Source: Pterois miles
Lineage: Eukaryota > Chordata > Actinopteri > Perciformes > Scorpaenidae
Direction: 5' to 3'
Length of the DNA: 64,000 nt
Assembly: GCA_947000775.1 (NCBI GenBank)
Contig: CAMQGK010000322.1
Location: 45,001-109,000 of the forward strand
Below the pieces are notes generated by a model. The model did not search any database, had not been told where the DNA came from, and was given only the letters and a program-made list of their open reading frames with translations. Shown piece by piece: positions 25,989 through 38,200 of this stretch. Every line of letters begins with the position of its first letter. Position 1 is the stretch's first letter. A program made the translations under genes and the position numbers.

Positions 25989-27381
25989 CAGAGGCTCTCA
26001 ATCTTTTTTCAGCCAAGGACCATTTACAAGATAGAGAAAATACCAGAGACCCCGTCATGTATGTCCCGTGGAATAATTTGACCTAGGCTATTTTTTAAAC
26101 TTCAATGTGAAAGAACAAGGCAAGAGAAATGTCTTAGAAAGATATTGGACAGATATTGAACTATTATACCATCCCAGTCGTCAGAAAATATGCCGGCATT
26201 GTACGTTTCTGCAAAAAGTTTCATGTCAGCCTTGTGTCACGATTGCTGAAACAACGTCATGCATGTAAAGTCAAACGTTTACTTCTGGTTTCACACAGCC
26301 CTGTTTGTTTGACCCACCCACTGCCCCTCCTGCCTGTCCGTCCTTAAGCTGGGCATACACTGCATGATTTTAGAAATGTTGCTGTGTAATTCCTACTTCT
26401 AATGTACGAGGAGATTGTTTGCGATGTAAAGCCAAAGCTCACCATGTAAGTGCTCAGCCACGGCCTGAGTGCTCGTACTGTTCGTGTAAAACAGATGAAA
26501 CACGGCCCGTCTGCCGCTGAGGACCGTTCTGGCTGTTGACGGTTGTCAATAAAGATTTGTTTGAAAGCTCCGTGGCAGATAAAGTTTGTTTGCTAGCAGA
26601 AGTCTGTATGGGTCACAATGCTAACAAGGCTAAACATGCTGCCTTGATCATCTGTGCCATCCTGAAGATGCCAGCATAGACTGTATACGGACTCTCGGGT
26701 GGCGAGGAAGATGTGAGCAGTATGGCTTGACCATTTTGCAGAGAGAACTGGAGTTAAACTACATTTTACTATATGTATTATACTGTATATTGTTATATTA
26801 TACTTACTCTAAAGAAAGTAGAACAAAGGCACCAACATTGGGGAACTGGTTTGTGGCTCTGCTTCAACTGTGTAATAGCCTGTGGATGTCCGACCAAAAT
26901 TTCTGTCATGTCCAAAATTCATCTGACTGTCCGATGGCCGGTTGGGAGGGGTTAATCAGTCCCCGGTCCCCCTTGTACGCTGCATGATGAATGATGCCCA
27001 ATGTAGCTGCAATTTGCTTCGCCAGCTTTAGAGGACTTTTATGCTTTTTATGCTTAGTTATTATTCCATGAAAACGTTCATACCAGATACCTTACTATCA
27101 ATGACGGTTGCCTGATATACTACCTTGCTTGCTCTTTCCGAATGGAAAAAATGTTCATGATCAACGTGTCTGTGGTTTGCAGAAACGTACAATGTAAATT
27201 TTTTCTTGACGACTGGGCTGATTATAATGTAGATTTAGAAAATAAAATATTTTTCATTAAACTATGAAGACTTTTGTAAAAAAAAAGAATTAAAAAATAT
27301 CATGATAATTTGAATGAATGCATGTAAAAACTTTTCATGGACTCCCTGTGTGCCACACAGACCCCACTTTGAGAATCACAG
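25989..27381. mobile_element. hAT (Charlie-like) element with perfect 8-bp TSD
   Basis: The left end CAGAGGCTCTCAATCTTTTT and the right end (reverse complement CTGTGATTCTCAAAGTGGGG) match the CAGTGGTTCTCAA style of Charlie-type hAT termini. CTTTATAC is repeated perfectly at 25981-25988 and 27382-27389, the 8-bp duplication expected of hAT. The 1,393-bp body has no transposase frame and seems to host another repeat from about 26346 (GCTGGGCATACACTGCATGA). The right end lies 57 bp from the glypican exon at 27439. Confidence 0.85.
26346..26997. mobile_element. Possible nested DNA element inside the hAT
   Basis: Begins AAGCTGGGCATACACTGCAT, a terminus I associate with a common fish DNA transposon. 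A partial inverted match (GCTGCATGATGAATGATGCC) lies near 26979. The right terminus is eroded and there is no clear target duplication. Confidence 0.4.
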
Positions 27382-27438
27382 CTTTATACACTGTCCAGTC
27401 ACAGTTTACAATCTAGTTTATGTTGTCTCTGCACATAC

Positions 27439-27582
27439 CAGTCTGTCCAGGCTTGTTCCAGCCGCTGTGGTCGGCCTCTCTTCGGGGGTGTAGGGTCTGA
27501 AGCGAGCACTGAACACATCTGAGATGCCGCGTGCAGACCTGCCGATCCCTGATGGCTTCGGCTGGCCGCACCCTTGAAAAAC
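27439..27582 (-). CDS. gpc6: Glypican (gpc6-like) internal exon, probably exon 6, with convertase site
   Basis: This exon encodes exactly 48 codons in phase 0 at both ends. It opens with VFQGCGQPKP, one of the conserved core cysteines, and closes with FSARFRPYTPEERPTTAAGT followed by SLDRL, a block strongly conserved in GPC4/GPC6. Between them, residues 15-18 read RSAR, which fits the RxxR furin-type site where glypicans are cut into disulfide-linked alpha and beta chains; that role is inferred from family knowledge. GCGQPKP and RSAR match my recollection of GPC6 better than GPC4 (GCGPPKP, RISR). On the minus strand the acceptor is GTTCATTCTAG/GTT and the donor GACAGACTG/GTATGTG. The next exon (expected to start VTD-K-K-L) was looked for in 1-27438 and not found, so it probably lies beyond the left edge. 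A hAT element ends 57 bp downstream of this exon in gene direction. Confidence 0.93.
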
Positions 27583-28050
27583 CTAGAATGAACAGAGGGA
27601 CATAGAGTTACCACAGAGAGAGGGGAATGCACAGGGGGAACCTGAAAGAGGATACAGACTGGTGTTTAGCATTGAAAGTATCTTGAGCCTGGTCGCCTGG
27701 TTTTGCCACATTAACACAATATTTCTTCATCATTGTGAGACGTGAGCTTCTCATTACAGTACTGAATAGTCAGAAACAAGGTTTTCAGCAGTCCGAAGGT
27801 GCGTGAACTCTACACAGAGCCAGGACTAAGTCTGTTTCTTTGTAAAACACATATCCATGTTGATCCCACAGAAGTTGTAGTTTGCTTACACCGCTGACAT
27901 TTTTTCTAAAGCTTCTGTCAATTTGCTCAGAGCACAATGTCTGGTCTGTGATTTCAGAAAAAAAGAAAACGTTATAGAACCAGCCTGGAAACAATACTGT
28001 GCATCAGTGTCTGAGTCTCCTTTTACAGGAAGTGTTATATTGGTGGCAAA

Positions 28051-28073
28051 AAAAATAATAATAATAATAATAA
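28051..28073. repeat. AAT microsatellite
   Basis: About seven AAT units after an A run. Confidence 0.9.
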
Positions 28074-29756
28074 TTTTGACGTGCTGTAAACAAAGTGGCT
28101 GAAAGTAATTAGAATAATACATTTAAAAAAAACTTACATTTGACCAGGATTTCTAAGGCAAAATCCTTTTTTTGGCCCAGACTGCAACTGATTTACCCCA
28201 AAAATACAATACAGACTCTATCAATTACTATTTAATGTGCCAATAACACATCTTATGTTTTGCTCCCAATAGATTGCACACCAAAAAATTCATTCATTCA
28301 TTCACTAATTTTGTGCATTATCAATGTATACCACTGTGCATTATCCTTATTATGTACAATATCAAACTTTCCTATTTCACATGCAATACCTCTACTCTAC
28401 CTCTACATTTTACTATTATATTATATCTTTATATTTTGCTTTTTTTACAGTTTATTATTATATGTTCTGTTTTTAACTGACGCCTCTTGCTGTCCCCTTT
28501 GCTTCTGTAAATCTGTGATTTCTGTGGGACAAATATGGGATTATGTTATGTTATGTTATCACACTCATGTCATTTTGATCTACAACTATGACAACTTTGG
28601 CTTCAGAAAATACAGAATTCCTGTATTAAATATTATGTGTTAGACTGCTGAGTGATACTCAGAAAATAATTGTATATCTCTCGGACAAACACAGGATTTT
28701 ACAAAGAGAACGATATTCAGCTCTCCCGAAATAAAAACTTAAATTGTGTTGTTAATAGGGAGACAAAAATAGAAGTGCAGATCTATTATTACTTGAACCT
28801 AACACTAATCAGTGTGTGGTTCATACAGGTTCATTGTGAAAATAGATTGTTTTTAGACGGCTTGGTCTCTACAGGCTCTCAGGGCTCAAACAACACATTT
28901 CCAAACCACACAACTCATTAGCATTCCTGTCTGGCCGCCTGTCTGCCGGCCCCTGGCTCAGGATGTGATGGAGCACTCTAATGTGCTGCATGGCTGTCAT
29001 GACAAGAGGCTGTCTTTTCTATAATATTTAGCAATTTTTCATCATGATTACAATTCCTCTGTCCTGTACATCACACAAGCGAACCGATTTCCAACAGGTC
29101 CGCGCAGCCAGAATGAAGGTACCTCTAGTTAAAATGTGACTGTGGGGGAAAGATTGTAATCTCTCAGAGCAATCTGTCAGCCAAGCACAACCTTACAGGG
29201 ATGGAGCATCAAGTGCATAGACAATGGGTAACGTTGTAAATTGCAGCCCTTTTGAAACAGAAAAGAATGTGACATCTCATTCATACTGACCTTTGTAACT
29301 CTGGCATGAAGATAGGCCACAATACACCAAAGGGTCTGAATAAAAAGTTGAACTGAAAAACTGCCTTTTGACAAGAAAGACAATGACAAACTATTCTGTG
29401 TGTGATAATATCCTGGATGTGCTGCTTGGAATTTAAAACTAATCCAAAGACTGATTAGCAATTTGAAGTCTAAAGAGGCTAAAGAGGAAATTAGTCACTT
29501 TTCTTGCATGTTAAACTGTCTCCTAAAATCACCTTTATATAAAACTAAATGACTAAAAGACGAGAGTCCCCGTCCTGCAACCCAGGTGTGGACAGACTGC
29601 TATAGATTAAGGTTATGGATAGATTGTGATTTTGTTTAAATATTGAAAAAGCAAACACATCCTGTCGCAGACTTTGACACAGTGTTGCCATGAGGGGATA
29701 TTGTAGAGAAACAAATCAAAAGTGTGTGTGAGTGATACGTTTTGGGATAAACAGTA

Positions 29757-30002
29757 CTGTGTTTTTCGCACTATAAGGCACACTTAAAAACGCCCACCTG
29801 TTTAACTCAGACACTGATGAGGAAGGATTTGATGGATTTGTAGGAGAGGAATGAACTGAAAAGTGAGCATATTGTTTTGTATTTCATGTGTTACAACTGA
29901 AAAATGTTGAGAGTTATTGAAGTTATTGAGTTATTAAATGAATTGAATAGAGTTTGACTTATCTGACCACTTCCGGTCCGCCTTATAGTGCGAAAAATAC
30001 GC
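29757..30002. mobile_element. 246-bp MITE with TA target duplication
   Basis: Terminal inverted repeats: left CTGTGTTTTTCGCACTATAA followed by GGCAC; right, reverse-complemented, GCGTATTTTTCGCACTATAA followed by GGCGG. Each side is flanked by TA (29755-29756, 30003-30004), as for Tc1/mariner-type insertions. No coding capacity. The CGCACTATAAGGC end is a known fish MITE style (from memory). Confidence 0.85.
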
Positions 30003-30499
30003 TATATTCAGTATGTAACAAGGTACATTCATGAAAAATGTTTCATCAGTATGTTGATGACAAACTTACTGTGATATGTGGTATTACAATTTTTTCAAAA
30101 CCTTTATATATAAATGTGATTTTTAAGAGGCAGGGAGCCTCATGTAGAGACATTCTCTTCAATTTCTCTTAAATCTTCTCTTAATTTTTTGTTAAGGGAT
30201 TAAAGAAGAAAAGTAAATCCCAGATGCACCAAATGCTCTTAACCATCCAAATCTGCTCTTACCCAGGTGTGCTTAATAATGAATATAACTTGATCATAGA
30301 TTGGATGCATTGTTTATTATTAGCATAGGTAAAGTCCCCTAATGCTATATAAGGGCGCATGCCAGAGAATTAGAAAGACTGGAGAGATAGATGGCCAGAG
30401 CATTTAAGAGCAGCATGTAAACCATTCAGAAGCTGAACAGACACAACATCATCTGAGAGGTTTTGTAGTCTTAAAGCAGCAGTGGAGAGAATTGGAGCA

Positions 30500-31082
30500 A
30501 ATAAAATGGTCACTATATCCTCACAGTAGTGCATGAGACAGGTAATCTGGAATAAAACTCATGTCCCTCTGTGTCCTCCGGTGCTCCTAATGACATCTGC
30601 AAGATTTCACAGACCGGTGTACTGTTTAGCTGTAAAATGAGAAGGGAGGTGCTTAGTATTTCCTCAACTCATCTCAACATGGCTGCCGGGTCACAAACTG
30701 TCATTTTACAGCTAAACAGTAACTACAAGGTGTTTCTGAACACATCTGAGGAGAAAAATAGACGTTACAGTAACAGAATATTGATTCATATTTGATCAGC
30801 GCTGCCTAGTTTGACTGTTTGATCAGAGTTCATGAGTGACTGACAGCTGCCACCGTTGAATGAACAGCCAATAGGGGCGGTCGCTCTCTGAAATGACCTG
30901 TGATTGGCCAAAGTCTCCCATCACAGACTAGACTTTCTAAAGCCTGAAAACAGAGACATGAGGAGGTGCAGAAGTCTAGTTTTCTCTCAGAACACTTCAA
31001 TTGCAATATGCTGAAATGTTATTGTGGATGTTTTGCCCAATGACTCCAAAAGATATTCTGCCTACTGAAGCTTTAATTGGGA
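30500..31082 (+). repeat. Dispersed repeat (GATCAGCGCTGC family), copy 1, with internal hairpin
   Basis: Shares GATCAGCGCTGCCTAGTTTG, CCTCACAG.GTGCATGAGACA, CATTTTACAGCTAAACA and a final CAGCTTTAAT-like end with 34690-35290. Contains a perfect 20-bp inverted repeat (30621-30640 against 30701-30720). Ends are approximate. No coding frame and no terminal inverted repeat, so the class is unresolved. Confidence 0.7.
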
Positions 31083-31649
31083 TCAATGGACCTATAGTAC
31101 TTCATTAGCCTACAAAAATCCAATCATTATAATTACTCTAAAACACATAACCTAAATTTGATTATATGATTATATGTTCTTAAAATGGAAAACAATTTGT
31201 GAAGATGTTTTTTTTTCTCATCTTGTACCAAAGAGAAGAGCAAAAATAAGAAAAAATCAATGGGTATAAACAAAATAATAACAATTGTGGATATGGCCAA
31301 AATAATAGAGGAAATTTGTTCTTAGACTGCTTCGTGCATGAGGCCCAGGTCTGTGTACTGAAGCCCATTACTGTTCTCTGCAGGCTATTCAGGGCTTCTG
31401 ACCAAACTGTGTTTTCAACCACATCATTATGTTATCCATTTTACACTAATTAATAAAATAAAAACTTACAGAGAATATAAATAATCAAGCCGAATTTAGT
31501 TTATGTATATAAAAAATGATCCTAACATTTTTATACATCAACTTATTTAGGCTTGATTATTTATATTTCATACAATGTTATAAAACATATCACTTAGAAA
31601 CAAATCACATCATTGCGTGGTGACCAACGCTAATTCAGAAGACAGGTAC

Positions 31650-31780
31650 CTTGGCTGACACTTGCATGCTGTTGTCCTGCATAGTCATGATGGCCTCAGA
31701 GATCTTGATGTCAACCGGCTCTATAACTGCTTCAATGTTGAAGGGTCCCTCCAGTCTGTCTGCCACCAGCAACATAGCAT
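31650..31780 (-). CDS. gpc6: Glypican (gpc6-like) internal exon, probably exon 5
   Basis: This exon encodes the last two bases of a split Asp codon plus 43 codons. The product reads AMLLVADRLEGPFNIEAVIE, then PVDIKISEAIMTMQDNSMQV and SAK. This is the helical core segment directly after the preceding exon's EWNLFI; the join restores FIDAMLLVADRLEGPFN, a signature of the GPC4/GPC6 branch. It has no cysteines and no N-glycosylation sequon. On the minus strand the acceptor is GTTATGACAG/AT, behind a fairly pyrimidine-rich stretch, and the donor is GCCAAG/GTACCTG; the exon ends in phase 0. It lies 23.2 kb downstream of the previous exon in gene direction and 4.1 kb upstream of the next. The length (131 bp) and reading frame agree exactly with both neighbours, so this is an intact exon and not a retrocopy. 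Confidence 0.93.
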
Positions 31781-33768
31781 CTGTCATAACAGAGGACACA
31801 TGTCAGCTCAGAGATATTAAACACTAACTCTCTCACACACACAGACATTTTACTACTTCTGTTTATGCACACGTCAATATGTTCTCATCATCTCTTAGCA
31901 TTAACAACACTCAGTGAAAAATCCCCAGGGTGCTTTGCTCCATCATGTGTCTATGACATGGCTCCAACCATGAGAACAAAGAACGGCCCCTTCTCCAAAT
32001 GTGTTGACTGCCAATAATCACAAACACAAAAGGAACCTGCCAGCACCTTCATCTAAACACCCAAACACACGAGATCTCTGGAGCAACTCTGGTGTTTGTG
32101 CCACATCAAATAGAAATTAAATTTCAGGGTGCTAAGCTCACAAATATCTTATGCATAAAACAAATCATTGACTTGCACATATTCTAATCACTCCGGTTAG
32201 ACAGAAAGTGACAACACTTCTGATTTATTCATCTATTTGCATTAGTATTTCTAAATGTTGAAAGCATATTAATGAATGCATAAATTCATGTCTACGTATT
32301 ATTATTACTTTTTAATTACATCTCAGAGACTCAGTCAGGGTCTGAAATTAACTTTTTTCACTTCCTGCCACTGTGGCTGTAAAGTCTTTTTTTTTGTCTG
32401 CCACTCAGAAACTCCATCTGCCACTTGTGAAATCTCTGCGCTAAATTAAGGACTAACATTTTAGAGCTGATGTTATTCAATGTGTGATATATTTTGCCCA
32501 AAAAACAGTACTTTTTCTACCTTTCAGAGGTGGGAGGGTACTGTCAACAGTACTATATTAGTATTACAGTAGTATTGTCTTCTATAGCGGTTATTTGCAT
32601 AAAAGCACAATTCAAATGATTACAAGGTGTTTGTTTTTTTTATTCAAATATTCACTTTAATTAAACAATATTGTCATTAGTGGTTTTAATGATGTAATGT
32701 ATAATAAGCTATGACGTAACTACTGGAATTCCATAAGACACCAAAGGCATGCAAATACTTCGCTTTACCATGATGCATCACTTTGAAACATCTGACAGCA
32801 GGTAATGAAATCAGGTGCATACAGTGTTTTATTTGTATTATATTGTATTTCCTTGTTTATTTGTCAAAAAGTCACATCATGTCTTTTGAAAACATAAAAA
32901 AGGATCTGTGCTTGACAAACAGGCACAATAACAGCCAAAAACAAGCCAAGAAACAAAAAAAACACAGAGACCATGACCTTACTGCTGTGGAGGCATGAAT
33001 CGATGCCTAAAACAGATTACCCACCAAGCTGCCACTTTTAATTTTCATTAAAACTACGTGATATTAATATCTTCATAGAGAGAAATGGTTCTATTGATCA
33101 TGTCAGACTGGGAGGTGTCAGCAGTGAAAATAATGTGTTTGAGATTTTCATTAGACTCTATCACGTCTCTCAAAAAAGTAATTAAAAGTCCACCAAGTCT
33201 TGTCTGAGGGGTTAGCCCTGGTTAAGTGGTGTGATATCAGTAAGGCTCCCATCTCTGTGCACTGACATTTGCAGGGATGTGGACCAATCAGGAAAAGTCT
33301 ATTTACCCCTAAGGGAGCTGCTCCATGCAAAAGGGCAGCAGAAACACTGTTCCTCATCCACTGAGTCTTTAGCAGTAGTAGACAGTGCAAATCATTAGAT
33401 CATAAGTGATCACTAGAATTTTGATGCAGAGTGATCATTGGCCTCTTGTGTAGCTCTGTAGGCTTAGGGGAGCAAAGCCTGATGACTAGAAACTGTCAGA
33501 AAGAAGAACTTCCACCATCTCTGCTGGTTTAAGCGAGGGCTCAAATCACCGGCAAAGTCACTCATATAAACTGCCAAAAAACCTTCCAATGCAGCTTCTG
33601 TTGACATATGACAAAATATTTAGTTAATATAACACATCATCAGGTTAACTCAAAACAATGCTAACCTAATATTATCATCACATCTGTTTTCCTGTTGAAT
33701 TTATTATTTGTTCAAACTTGCTATAAAGTTACTGTAACCTAAGATCTTTTTTTTTTAAATATTAAAAA

Positions 33769-34406
33769 TAGGACTGTCAAAGTTAACATGATATTAATTG
33801 ATATATTAATGCAATTGAAGGGACTCAATTTAAAGCTAGAGTGAAAATACTGGTATCATTAACTATGTCATACTAGCTTGTTGCAAAGGAGGTTAAATAA
33901 TGCTCCAAACTCGCACTATATTTTGGTGAGGAAAAACTGTCATGGCCATTTTCAAAGGGGTCCCTTGATCTCTGACCTCAAGATATGTGAATGTAAATGG
34001 GTTCTATGGGTGCCGATGAGTCTCCCCTTTACAGACATGCCCACTTTATGATAATCATATGTAGTTTGGGGCAAGTCATAGTCAAGTCAGCACACTGACA
34101 CACTGACAGCTGTTGTTGCCTGTTGGGCTGCAGTTTGCCACGTTATGATTTGATAGTATTTTTTATGTTAAATGCAGTACCTGTGAGGGTTTCTGGACAA
34201 TATCTGTCATTGTTTTGTGTAGTTAATTGATTTTTGGTGATAAATATATACATACATTTGCATAAAACAGCATACTTATCCACTCCCATGTTGGTAAGAG
34301 TATTAAATACTTGACAAATGTCCCTTTAAGGTACATTTTGAACAGAAAAAAAAAAAAAAATCATGCGATTAATGGGATTTAACATTTTAACTGACTGATA
34401 GTCCTA
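33769..34406 (+). mobile_element. 638-bp hAT-like MITE, complete
   Basis: Left end TAGGACTGTCAAAGTTAA and right end (reverse complement TAGGACTATCAGTCAGTTAA) are inverted repeats. Flanks ATTAAAAA (33761-33768) and ATTTAAAA (34407-34414) differ at one base, fitting an 8-bp hAT target duplication. The interior matches 15505-16156 closely. A 15-A run lies near the right end. No transposase. Confidence 0.8.
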
Positions 34407-34689
34407 ATTTAAAATTGCATTAAATTCTTCTCACAAGGTGATCCTTATTGATTAACACAGATGATGAAAAGGCTGTCATTACATGAAAAGACAAAAAACA
34501 GTGCTTTAGTCTGTCTCTTAATACTTTCGGATGATTGAGAAAAGGCTAAATGAATGAAAACAGGTGGGCACTATGGGATCAACTCAGCTCAGATCAACTA
34601 AACTACAGTGCCCAGGTTCATCATAAAGAAGGAAAATATCAGCTGCTGCGACAATAACAATGGAAGTCAATGCCACAAAGGGCTACACA

Positions 34690-35290
34690 GACAATACTTG
34701 CTATTTATATAAGAGTGTCACAGTATCCTCACAGTTGTGCATGAGACAGAAAATCATGTTCCTCTGTGTCAACCTAGAGCTCCGAATAGCATTTGCAAAT
34801 TTCCAACATGCCCAAACAAAAACAACCAATCAGATTCGAGAAGTCTCTGGGCAGCTGTCAATCACTCTTTAGCTGTAAAATAAGAAAATTTGTGACTTGG
34901 GCCTCGAACCAAAGTACCACCCTCAGGCTGGAGCAAAACTTTCTCATTTTACAGCTAAACAAAATATGTTTCTGAAAACATGTGAGGTGAGAAATAGGCA
35001 TTACAGTCACAATATACTGATTCATATTTGATCAGCGCTGCCTAGTTTGACCGTTTGATTGGAATTTGCGAGTTTCGCGAGCAGTGATTGACTCCTCGGC
35101 TCTGATTGGTTGTTTTACTTCACGACTGTGAAATCTTGCATTTGCCATTAAGAGCATGAGGAGGAGACAGAGGAAGATGATTTTCTTTTTCAGATTACCT
35201 GTCTCATGTACTACTGTCATGTTATAGACAGTAGTAGTAGTAGTAGTAGTAGAGTGATTTACCGACCGATTTACTGCAGCTTTAATGGAA
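34690..35290 (+). repeat. Dispersed repeat (GATCAGCGCTGC family), copy 2
   Basis: Parallel to 30500-31082: CCTCACAGTTGTGCATGAGA, TTTAGCTGTAAAAT, CATTTTACAGCTAAACA and GATCAGCGCTGCCTAGTTTG, then TGATTGGTTGTTTTACTTC and a final GCAGCTTTAATGG. An AGT microsatellite is embedded near 35230. Confidence 0.7.
35230..35254. repeat. AGT microsatellite
   Basis: About eight AGT/TAG units inside the second GATCAGCGCTGC-family copy. Confidence 0.9.
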
Positions 35291-38200
35291 TCAATTCATT
35301 GTTGCTATTGGATATTGCTGACAATAATAAATCTATCAATGCCCTGTCTATCTATCTATATCATTATCTATCACCAGCTAAGTTAGATGTTTCTGTTGAT
35401 GTTTCATTATTTCAGTACAGTTTGCCATTCGGTGTCAAAACATCACCAGTGAGCTGTGAGAAAATGTGTGACTCTGGATACACTACTGAGCACTTCAACA
35501 AAATCAGGGCAGGACGTCCTCATACATAAACGCCAAAACAGGTCATTTGTCAGTGCCTTCCATAACGGCATGACTCGTGAGTGTTTTCTGATGTGCCACC
35601 CTGTAGTTCAGGCATGATTACATTTAGCTAACTGAAACTACTTGGTTATGGTTCAAAGATCGCTGTTGTGCAACGACTGAACCACTACCGAGTGACTGTT
35701 GGTAGGAGATGAACACAAAGCCTTCTCTGAAGGGTCAAAGTTGACTGTTGTACAGAACTTCTGCTTTTCGTAAGTCTGTTTTAACACTGCGTGTTGTAGC
35801 CTGGTGTGGAAACTTTAACTTGTTCAGTAAGAAAGGCTTATAAAATTGACAAATAGGATCATTGAGGTAAGTCAGGTATAACTCTCACAATTACAGAGTA
35901 ACAGGCCAGCACTGAGGAAAGCAAGTACCTTTCAAGACTGTCCTGACCAACCCTCGCAGAATGAGTTTGAGCTCCTGCCCTCAGGCCAGCATTTCAGAGT
36001 GGCTGTCATGAGACCAAAGGAACATAAAGTCTGCCTCCTCTCATTGGCTATTGACAGGGCAGGATATTAAGCTCACCCGCTTGACTGGGCAGAGTGATTT
36101 AAAGGACAGGTAAGTGCAGGGGAGAGAGCACTTGTCTGCTTAAAGAGAGGTGAATTAAAAGCATAAAGATTGATACTCAAACTGGTATTGCCAATTAACA
36201 ATGAATTAAGTTGTAATAATAATCAGGGGTCCTGTCTCAGCCAAGCATAATGTGCAACCATTCACTGAAACCCAACCTCATCAAAAAAAAAGGTGTGTAT
36301 ACAGTATAGTTAAACACATTTCTGTTGTATTTAAGCCTACATGCAGTAAACACAAACTCAGAATTGGACAGTGGTTTTATTTTTCTGTCTGTTGACAGAA
36401 GAAAGTTGACAACAGATTGGACTAAAAATCTGGTGGAAAAACCCTTGGTCTCCAATCAGTTGATGGGGTTTTGGTGGTTATTTGTATCTGGATTAAACCA
36501 GATCAAATGATTCATGTGTTTCAGACAGAACTATCCGTAATGGTGGGAAATCTGGGACTTCCAAGTGTTACATGCATTAGCATACATTAATATGCTATTT
36601 TTTCGATGAGCTCAAACCTAGAAGACTGATGATGACAATAAGGAAAGTCAATGATCCATTTATTTTCTGTACTCACTGTAGACTTTTGGTACATTATTAT
36701 TGCAGCATTTTGTAGTATTTCCATTTCATTTCCTTTTTCACTTGTGTGTCGATGTATAGTAAATACATGTATATTTTAACTAGGTGAATATTGCCATCTC
36801 AGTATGTTCCTGATCTGATGTTGCATGTGGTTTTCTATTGTTTTGTCCCCCAGTAGGCTTAAGTGCAAAATCCAAAGTTAACAGATTCAAATTATAACCA
36901 GTATTTGGGCTGAGTAAGCTCACTCAGTTCATGACCCAGACTACTATACTATATAGTATCAGACAGTTTTGACCTAAATTGAAGGAATGATGTTCCTTTG
37001 TATTGGGGGTAAAAATATCAATTATTGACTATATCAAGGGGCTAAACTTAAATGGTAACTTTGGTATTTTATTTTTTTTCTGACTAATAGCAACAGCAAT
37101 TTCTGAAATTGGTCCAGTGTTGAGGTAAAGCGCTGTAGCTGTTCACAGTATGCAAATATGGTGCTATAGGGGCAAGCTGGCACTTTCATTTCTGTCCTCT
37201 AAAGATGCTTGTTTTTGCCATGACAGGCTCTTATTGTGACTAGAAGTGTCAGACATTATGAAAAGAGTCTCGCTCAAGAAGAAGTTTGTTGTGATGGACC
37301 ACAGAAAGATTTTCAATGTCATGCTAGAATATGTGATTTTGATAACATGGAGGAGTTTCGAATCTGGCGGACGCCTGTATTTATTTGTTGTGTACATTTT
37401 TCTCTATTGAATATCAATATAAGTGTCCTTTCCACGTTGTTGTCAGACACTTATAATAACGCTCTGAGCTTGTCAGCGGCAGAAATAAGCACTTTTACGT
37501 GACGTTACATTGACGCTCACTTGCCCTCAACAACGTTCCCCCTCAATACTGGACCGGACTGGAATTACTGTAACTTGTTACTAATTTGACAAAAATAGGT
37601 GTGTATCATCTGTGAAGTAAAATGTGTCCTTTTTCATTATATCATACAATTCAGTTTATTTAACTTTTTCCAAAAAAAAAAAAAAGAAAATCACACAATG
37701 CAAGAAAACACAAAGACAAACAACAACCAACATGTTAAACCTGAAACGACTCTGAGTACCTGTCAACTCACAGATCACACTTTGCCAACAGTATGTACAA
37801 CATTTGAGCATCTTGGACCAAAGATGCATTATATAAGCTTCTGTTCTTTTAGGTTGTGTATGTTGTAATCCAGGCCTGTGCTTTTACAGCATACTCAGTG
37901 TACAGAGCTACAGATAGACACCACTGCTGTGTCCTTTAGCGGCTGCACCTTTGAAGAGCACTCCTGTTTGTTTACTCTGGAGTCTCAAATTGGGCGTGAT
38001 GCTTGGTTAGATTTCCATCAGGAGCTGGCTGGAGGTCACTGCAGGGGGCCAACCCGTGTCCTGTGAAGTCTTCAGCTGCCTATGTTTAGCAAAGTACCGC
38101 TCTAATGCTGCCGCAGAAAAAGCCCAGTGGAATACAGTGAGTAGAAATTGGCAGCAATGCTCTTACTCATTCTATAAAAGACTCAAAGACCTAAATGATA

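Larger units (their letters stand above)
1..27438 (-). other. Glypican intron downstream of the last visible exon (open at window edge)
   Basis: At least 27.4 kb of intron 3' of the 27439-27582 exon, running off the left edge of the window. It carries the densest repeat load: LINE-tail fragments (6279-6548, 20691-20985), the TTTAGG-core element family (8250-8890, about 13300-14290, 19140-19440, 20565-21343), a SINE (13469-13780), copies of a shared hAT interior (15505-16156, 22985-23440), an inverted-repeat element with an open frame (23444-24069) and a complete hAT (25989-27381). Stretches 350-1838, 3840-5530, 6550-8245, 8895-10995, 11075-13295, 14300-15440, 16645-18520, 21350-22980 and 24075-25980 show no gene and no repeat I can name, apart from a TG tract near 7491. 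Confidence 0.75.
27583..31649 (-). other. Glypican intron between the two downstream visible exons (4.1 kb)
   Basis: A GT-AG intron of 4,067 bp, phase 0, from the donor at 31649/31648 to the acceptor at 27584/27583. It contains an AAT microsatellite (28051-28073), a 246-bp MITE with TA target duplications (29757-30002) and a repeat of the GATCAGCGCTGC family (about 30500-31080). Sequence around 28120-28660 is very T-rich and low in complexity. Sequence from 28700 to 29750 has no recognisable repeat or coding signal. Confidence 0.85.

Noticed and set aside
1..27438. Search for the next glypican exon (VTD-K-K-L to ECWNG)
   Set aside because: No reverse-complement match was found by eye, so the exon is taken to lie beyond the left edge; a profile search could overturn this.
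35206..35529. 107-codon plus-strand frame with a Ser run
   Set aside because: The Ser run is the AGT microsatellite, and the start lies inside a dispersed repeat.
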